This document shows positions 58,916 to 64,000 of a DNA stretch of 64,000 nt, in pieces. A program made the position numbers and the translations under genes. Source of the stretch: Lamellibrachia satsuma (lineage: Eukaryota > Annelida > Polychaeta > Sabellida > Siboglinidae); contig BSQZ01000001.1 in NCBI GenBank assembly GCA_033239005.1, positions 16,876,500-16,940,499 of the forward strand. Direction: 5' to 3'. The number at the start of each line of letters is the position of its first letter. Within the stretch, counting starts at the first letter, position 1. The notes under the pieces were generated by a model, which had not been told where the DNA came from, searched no databases, and saw only the letters and a list, made by a program, of their open reading frames with translations.

Positions 58916-59972
58916 CAGGGATGGGGTCAGTTCCATTTAATCAATTTAAATTCAGATTCCTTTCAATTCAGTTTTAATCAATTCCAATTCAATTTTTTTT
59001 AATTCAATGTTTTTCAAATTCCAGCTCAAATCTTTCAATTCCAATTCTGAATTAATTAAGTTGGAGTTTTTCCAATGCATACACATGGGATAATAGTAAT
59101 ATGTAATTGTAATAGGTAATAAACGTTATTTCTGTAATAGTAATAGAGGAACTTTTTTCAAAAGTAATAATAAATAAAGTAATAGATAATATTACTTTTC
59201 TATTACATCTATTGCTGCAAACTTATAAAATATCAGGTTTGTTTGCATGTTATTCCAACTGCTAGTAATTTTTAAACAATGCACAGACAATGGCTGAGCC
59301 ATTATTCAGACAACATGAGAAGATGAGAAGACCAGCAGGCTGATCATTTTATGGTTTCAGAAATACTTATTCAGTGAAACAATGCAGGCATAGCCAGCCA
59401 GTTACTAATTGTTGGGATGCCCCATTGAGGTGACTATGGCTTCACACATTCATAGCAAACACAGAGGGCATGGTTTCATATATGTGCAGGCAGACAACAA
59501 ATATTATCTTAGAGCAGGAGCTGCAACCTGTATTGAATTCAGAGTAAGCTTATCACACCCCACCACAGTCTGATTTGAGCAGAACTTCTGAGTTTTGTTT
59601 GCAAATTGCCAATTGCCACATGGTGACATTGCTAAGCAGACCTTTTGTTCAAATTTGGACAAAATTAATGTTCTCACCTCAGATCTTCAAATGGTGTAAA
59701 AAAAATTAGCTGAGCAGCTAAACATACATTTTGTAGCACTACAAAAACTTTGTGTTCATATGCATTTCTAGAGTTGGATTGAGAGCCATATTGGAAATAA
59801 AACCAGATCGCACCAGCACAAAAAAACGAGGTTCAATTAATTTTCTCTCGATTCCAATTCAACTTACACAAAATCTTTCAGTTCAAGTTCAAATTCTCTT
59901 TGGTGAAAATCTTTCAATTCAAATTCAGGAATTGAATAATTCCAATTAATTTTTTAATCCACCCCAGCCCTG
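58916..59972. mobile_element. Non-autonomous hAT-type element
   Basis: Ends are CAGGGATGGGGT on the left and, reversed, CAGGGCTGGGGT on the right, flanked by the perfect 8-bp duplication GTCAAGAC. Subterminal regions are built from degenerate TTCAATTC/AATTCAA repeats. At 1057 bp no transposase is encoded. Confidence 0.9.
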
Positions 59973-59980
59973 GTCAAGAC
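59973..59980. repeat. hAT target duplication (right), GTCAAGAC
   Basis: Identical to 58908-58915. Confidence 0.9.
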
Positions 59981-61500
59981 ACATCGGTGATGCAAATTTC
60001 AAACATGTTCAATTTTCGAGACTCGCTCAGGACATGTTAACGACAGTTCAAGACTGTCCCACTTGGCAACGAAAAAGCCAGCACACTGCCAAGATAGTGA
60101 AAGGATTGTCAGGAGGCAGTCCCATCCCGAGTGTGTCGAGTGTGTCGGCAGCACATCTCCTTGGTATGTGGCCTGCTTTAGACCACACAAAGCTGTCGGC
60201 ACTACCTCTACCAAGTGAATGCGGTTGTGGATGGAGAGTGTAGCATGGGCAGGCAGTATCATAGAACTATATATGCAGCAGTGTTCTCAGGTTTAATGCC
60301 TAGGACTTTGATTGGGGCATCAGCAATGGCGTGCAACTAAAACAGGTTGTAATAGGATTGCATAAGAAAAAAGTTTTCTTATTGCATTGTAACAACAAAT
60401 AACTCACAATAACCTTTTAGTGGAATATTAATAATTGAGATTACAGTATTTGAGAGTAAAGAAAGAACACTAGCAGCACCAGGTGAAGACATCTTCTGTC
60501 AAAGTCGCTGTCAAAGATGTTATTTTATTGCAGAAATAGAATGGGAGAGAACAGTATTCTGTGTGTCACAGTCTTGGTGAATATTTATTACCTGTCCTGG
60601 ACGCAGAGAGCTTTTTTAAAAAGTACCGAAATTACCTAAAACTGGTTTATGTGGTAGCAAATAATATTCCTCTTCAGCTGTGTTTATCTCACTATTGCTC
60701 AAGAAAGATCTCTTCCAATGGACAACGCTTCATCTACCGGTAGTCTTTAGTTTCAAGACCCCACGATAATTATGGTCTTTGTGATCTTTATTATTTCATC
60801 TTGAGTACCATATTACAGTCTTCTTAGTCATCTTCTTCCATGTAGTGAATGCCACTTTATGTCACTGTGCAAACATTATATCATCAATCTGTTTGCTAGC
60901 AAGTCTGTTGGTGTTGTTGAGGTGGTGCAGTTGTTGAATATCAGGATAGAACATACCACTTTCTAATGCCTGTGCACAAACCCCCAGGGGAGGTAATATC
61001 CAAACACTGGACCCTGTGTGATAATATGTCACCCAGACTAGGCCATATATTTACTGTCCTGCTGTTTTTGCCACCATTCTTCAGAAGTAATTCCCAAGTG
61101 CTAGGAGATGGATAGTAAAATGACATAATATCCTCCAAAGGGATGGCTTAATTAAACAGTGACAGGTAATCCCTCACTGCCTTAGGGCTCTGATCAATGC
61201 TAATGTCAGCTCCAAACCCCACCCAGCAAATAAACTGACATGCTGTACAGCACCTGGTTCCATGTGTGACAATGTATAATTAATACTTTTGACATTTCAC
61301 AATTTACTGTAATATTCCTGCAGAACTTGCCATCTAGATCTGATGCTAAGTGGACAAATTTGAAACAACTACTTGCAACTTGTATTATTTTAGTTAGAAA
61401 TTCTTCAAAACTTGTTGTTGTTTTTCCACAGCTGCTCAATAGAATGACTGCTTATTGTTGAAATATTGGCTTGGACACATGTTAACTGAAACTACTGTAT
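59981..61500. other. No gene recognised
   Basis: Short open frames show no domains. Confidence 0.3.
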
Positions 61501-61611
61501 ATATGTATACATACATGCATGCATGCATGCATGCATGTATGTATACATATATACATATATACATATATACATATATACATATAGTATTATGATGCCTAAA
61601 ACTAACCATCA

Positions 61612-61695
<84 letters not shown>
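61500..61695. repeat. (ATGC)n, (ATAC)n and (TA)n microsatellites
   Basis: ATGC and ATAC tetramers at about 61500-61582, a short unique spacer, then about 41 TA units at 61614-61695. Confidence 0.93.
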
Positions 61696-61698
<3 letters not shown>

Positions 61699-64000
61699 GA
61701 AGATTGAAAGGACCAGTGCATGTACAAGCTTCATTTTGGACTTCAGCGTGATGTTCTTGTCTCTCCATAACTGTTTCACTGTTTCCAGTTTCCAGTTCTT
61801 GTCCATTGGCAGTTATGCGTGATCTAATTGTATTACTGCTGTTTGACATTATCTTGTTTTTTTTTCTGCACTAATTTTTATTGCATATCTGGCTGATGTG
61901 TCATCCAGTCGGTTCACTAGATTGACGAGTTCTTCTTCCTCTCCAGCCAACCCATCGATGTCATCAGCGAACCGATGGTGCATCCTCCAATGTTAACTGT
62001 GCCAGTTTGGTCTTCCAGTGCATCTGTCATTATTCATTCCAGGAATATATTGAACAGTGTAGGTGACAAGAGACATCCTTGACGGACTCCAACTGATGTG
62101 TGGAATCATTCACCTATTTTGCCTTGACGAGTATTGCACTGCTGGCTTTTTCCTACAGCTGTTCGATGGTGTGAACAAGCTTTCGTGCAACGTTATATTT
62201 CTTCATTGTAGCCTAGTATGCATCATGCCAAACCCTGTCAAAAAGACTTCTTGAAGTCTATGAAGACATAGAATAATTCCTGCTGGTGTTGCAGGTATTT
62301 CTCACACAGAACACAAATATTGAATAATAAAATTTTGTTCCGTGGTGCTTGTTCCACTGTGAAAACAAGCCTGTTCTTCGGCGATGATTTCTTCCGCCTA
62401 TGGTTTCAATCTGTTCAGGATGCTTATCACCGCTTGTCCTCCCTTCTTTAGCAGCTCCGCTGGGATGTTGGGATGTCTGGCTAGGACACTAGGGTCTCTT
62501 GGTCTGGAAATTGTATAGTTCTGAACAGTACTCCATCCATCTGTTGATGACATCTTTTTCTTTAGTGACGCATTTCCCTTCTTTGTCTTGAATGGTGTTG
62601 ATTTTTACGTGCCTTTGCTTTGTCAGTTCTTTCACAACTTAGTAAGCTCTCCTGCTGTTGTCAATTTTCTTTGGCCTTTTTCATTTCCTTCCTGATCTTC
62701 TTGCTGATCTCACTGTACTTTGCTGATCCTTCTTCCATATTCTTTTCTTTCTTTAAGTCTCTTCTAGTGTCACACATTTCTTCTGTGACCCAGGGTTTGG
62801 ACTTTCAGGATGTCACTTGCTGTTTCTATCATCACTGTGTTAAAGGTGGTGGTCATCGCTTGTAGGTTGTCGTCAAGCGTGATCAGTGGTGCAAACTTCC
62901 TGCCAATTGTTGCTTGGAATGATTCCAAGATAGAAGGGTTAAGTTAAACTTGAGTGTGGTATTCTTGGGCTTGTTGGTCTTCTTCAGCCATACTCTAAAG
63001 TTCACCATCACAAGGTCGTGATCACTTCCTATGTCCGCTCTTGTGAACGTCCTTATTTTGACTCTGTTGATCCCAGATTGGAACCGTTTCTGTACCAGGA
63101 TGTAGTCGTTCTGACTGTGATGTATTCCATTAGGTGCGTGCCAGGTCCATCTTCGGGATGCTTTATGTTCTCCAAGTGTGTTAGCAAGCACCATATTGTT
63201 GTAGTTCCAGCATGCGTAGCCCTCTCTCATTGGTTGTGGCGTTACAGAACGGACCATATTGTTGTAGTTCCAGCATGCGTAGCCCTCTCTCATTGGTTGT
63301 GGCGTTACAGAACGGACCATATTGTTGTAGTTCCAGCATGCGTAGCCCTCTCTCATTGGTTGTGGCGTTACAGAACGGACCATATTGTTGTAGTTCCAGC
63401 ATGCGTAGCCCTCTCTCATTGGTTGTGGCGTTACAGAACGGACCATATTGTTGTAGTTCCAGCATGCGTAGCCGTCTCTCATTGGTTGTGGCGTTACAGA
63501 ACGGACCATATTGTTGTAGTTCCAGCATGCGTAGCCCTCTCTCATTGGTTGTGGCGTTACAGAACGGACCATATTGTTGTAGTTCCAGCATGCGTAGCCC
63601 TCTCTCATTGGTTGTGGCGTTACAGAACGGACCATATTGTTGTAGTTCCAGCATGCGTAGCCCTCTCTCATTGGTTGTGGCGTTACAGAAAGGACCGCAT
63701 GAATCTTTCCAGTCTGCCTGTGCATGGGCACCCACTTTAGCATTCCAGTCACCCTGGATGATCAGAGTGTCCTTCTTGTCTACCCTGTTGGTGATGTCCT
63801 GGAGTTGGGTGTAGAATTCTTCTATTTGTTTGTCATCATAGTCTGTTGTTAGGGCGTAGACTTGTACTACCGTGATGTTGAAAGGTGCTGCTCTAAGGCG
63901 GATGGATATGAGCCTGCTGAATATTGGGCGGCATCATAGTATTGAGTTCTCCACTGTAGTAGAATGCATGCCCTTCATCTGTTTGTACTTCTCCAGAGCT
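61696..64000 (-). mobile_element. RTE-type LINE, interrupted at both ends of the visible part
   Basis: Minus-strand order: endonuclease with 'AAPFN', 'DYDDKQIEEFY'-like traces (63900-63800), GDWNAKVG-like region, 'GPFCNATTNERGLRMLELQQ', 'SRRWTWHAPNGIHHSQNDYI' and GSDHDLVMVNFRVWLKKT (about 63050-62960). RT traces follow ('FYVFIDFKKSF' near 62270, 'DGLAGEEEELVN'-like near 61950). The coding trace stops at [21 protein letters not shown] (61760-61700) where the TA run begins. Broken by many stops. Database entries for this endonuclease are often labelled craniofacial development protein 2-like. Confidence 0.85.
63188..63695 (-). repeat. 63-bp in-frame tandem repeat (8 units) in the RTE endonuclease
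   Basis: The unit of 63 bp encodes 21 residues ('GPFCNATTNERGLRMLELQQ' Y). Eight copies are nearly identical; one has a single G/C change at about 63473. The frame stays open through all copies and on into the downstream endonuclease segment 'NTLGEHKASRRWTWHAPNG'. Confidence 0.95.

Noticed and set aside
57962..58936. Long open frames (over 200 codons) on both strands
   Set aside because: They are translations of the 48-bp minisatellite unit, with no conserved domain and no gene context.
62883..63752. A host craniofacial development protein 2-like gene
   Set aside because: The sequence is an RTE LINE endonuclease; that database name is a common mislabel for this domain.
63018..63814. Plus-strand long open frames over the 63-bp array
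   Set aside because: Artefacts of a stop-free 63-bp unit; the minus strand carries the real RTE endonuclease trace.

Overview
This is invertebrate-type animal genomic DNA. It has spliced genes with GT-AG introns, a ubiquitin-L40 fusion gene in its eukaryotic form, and many non-LTR retrotransposons, hAT and Tc1/mariner-like DNA elements, minisatellites and long (CA)/(TA) runs. The species cannot be named from the sequence. The mix of CR1-like LINEs with an SGNH-esterase ORF1, RTE LINEs and a tRNA-Leu-primed Ty3/Gypsy element fits a marine invertebrate, but that is inference.

Only two host genes are complete. (1) A membrane-bound trehalase (TREH) on the + strand, 11 coding exons from 12381 to 37168. 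Every exon was placed by splice signals and reading phase, giving a 632-residue protein with signal peptide, both trehalase signatures, both catalytic acids and a C-terminal membrane anchor. (2) UBA52 (ubiquitin fused to ribosomal protein eL40) on the - strand, four coding exons from 42664 down to 38480, 128 residues. The two genes are convergent, with about 0.6 kb between their likely poly(A) sites. A single THAP-domain exon lies on the - strand at the left edge.

Layout: 1-660 THAP exon; 660-4240 decayed LINE; 4679-9254 a young Ty3/Gypsy-type LTR retrotransposon; 9255-12300 LINE tail, fold-back and tandem repeats; 12381-37168 TREH, whose introns carry LINEs, a 53-bp minisatellite, a hAT element and 61-bp and 35-bp tandem arrays; 38440-42664 UBA52, whose introns carry two TIR elements; 45090-49170 CR1-like LINE copies, one with a twin-priming (5'-inverted) structure; 50080-50731 LINE fragment; 50781-51166 compound microsatellite; 52836-57070 a nearly intact CR1-like LINE; 57720-58800 a 48-bp minisatellite; 58916-59972 a hAT-type element with perfect 8-bp target duplication; 61697-64000 an RTE LINE with an in-frame 63-bp repeat amplified eight times.

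The most unusual object is the Gypsy element. Its two 191-bp LTRs (about 2 differences) and 5-bp target duplication are intact, but the whole PBS-gag-pol block lies inverted between them. A piece of integrase is duplicated at both ends of that block, and about 42 nt of tRNA-Leu sequence, including the CCA end, abuts one LTR. This looks like a product of aberrant reverse transcription (primer read-through plus template switching) that was integrated normally.
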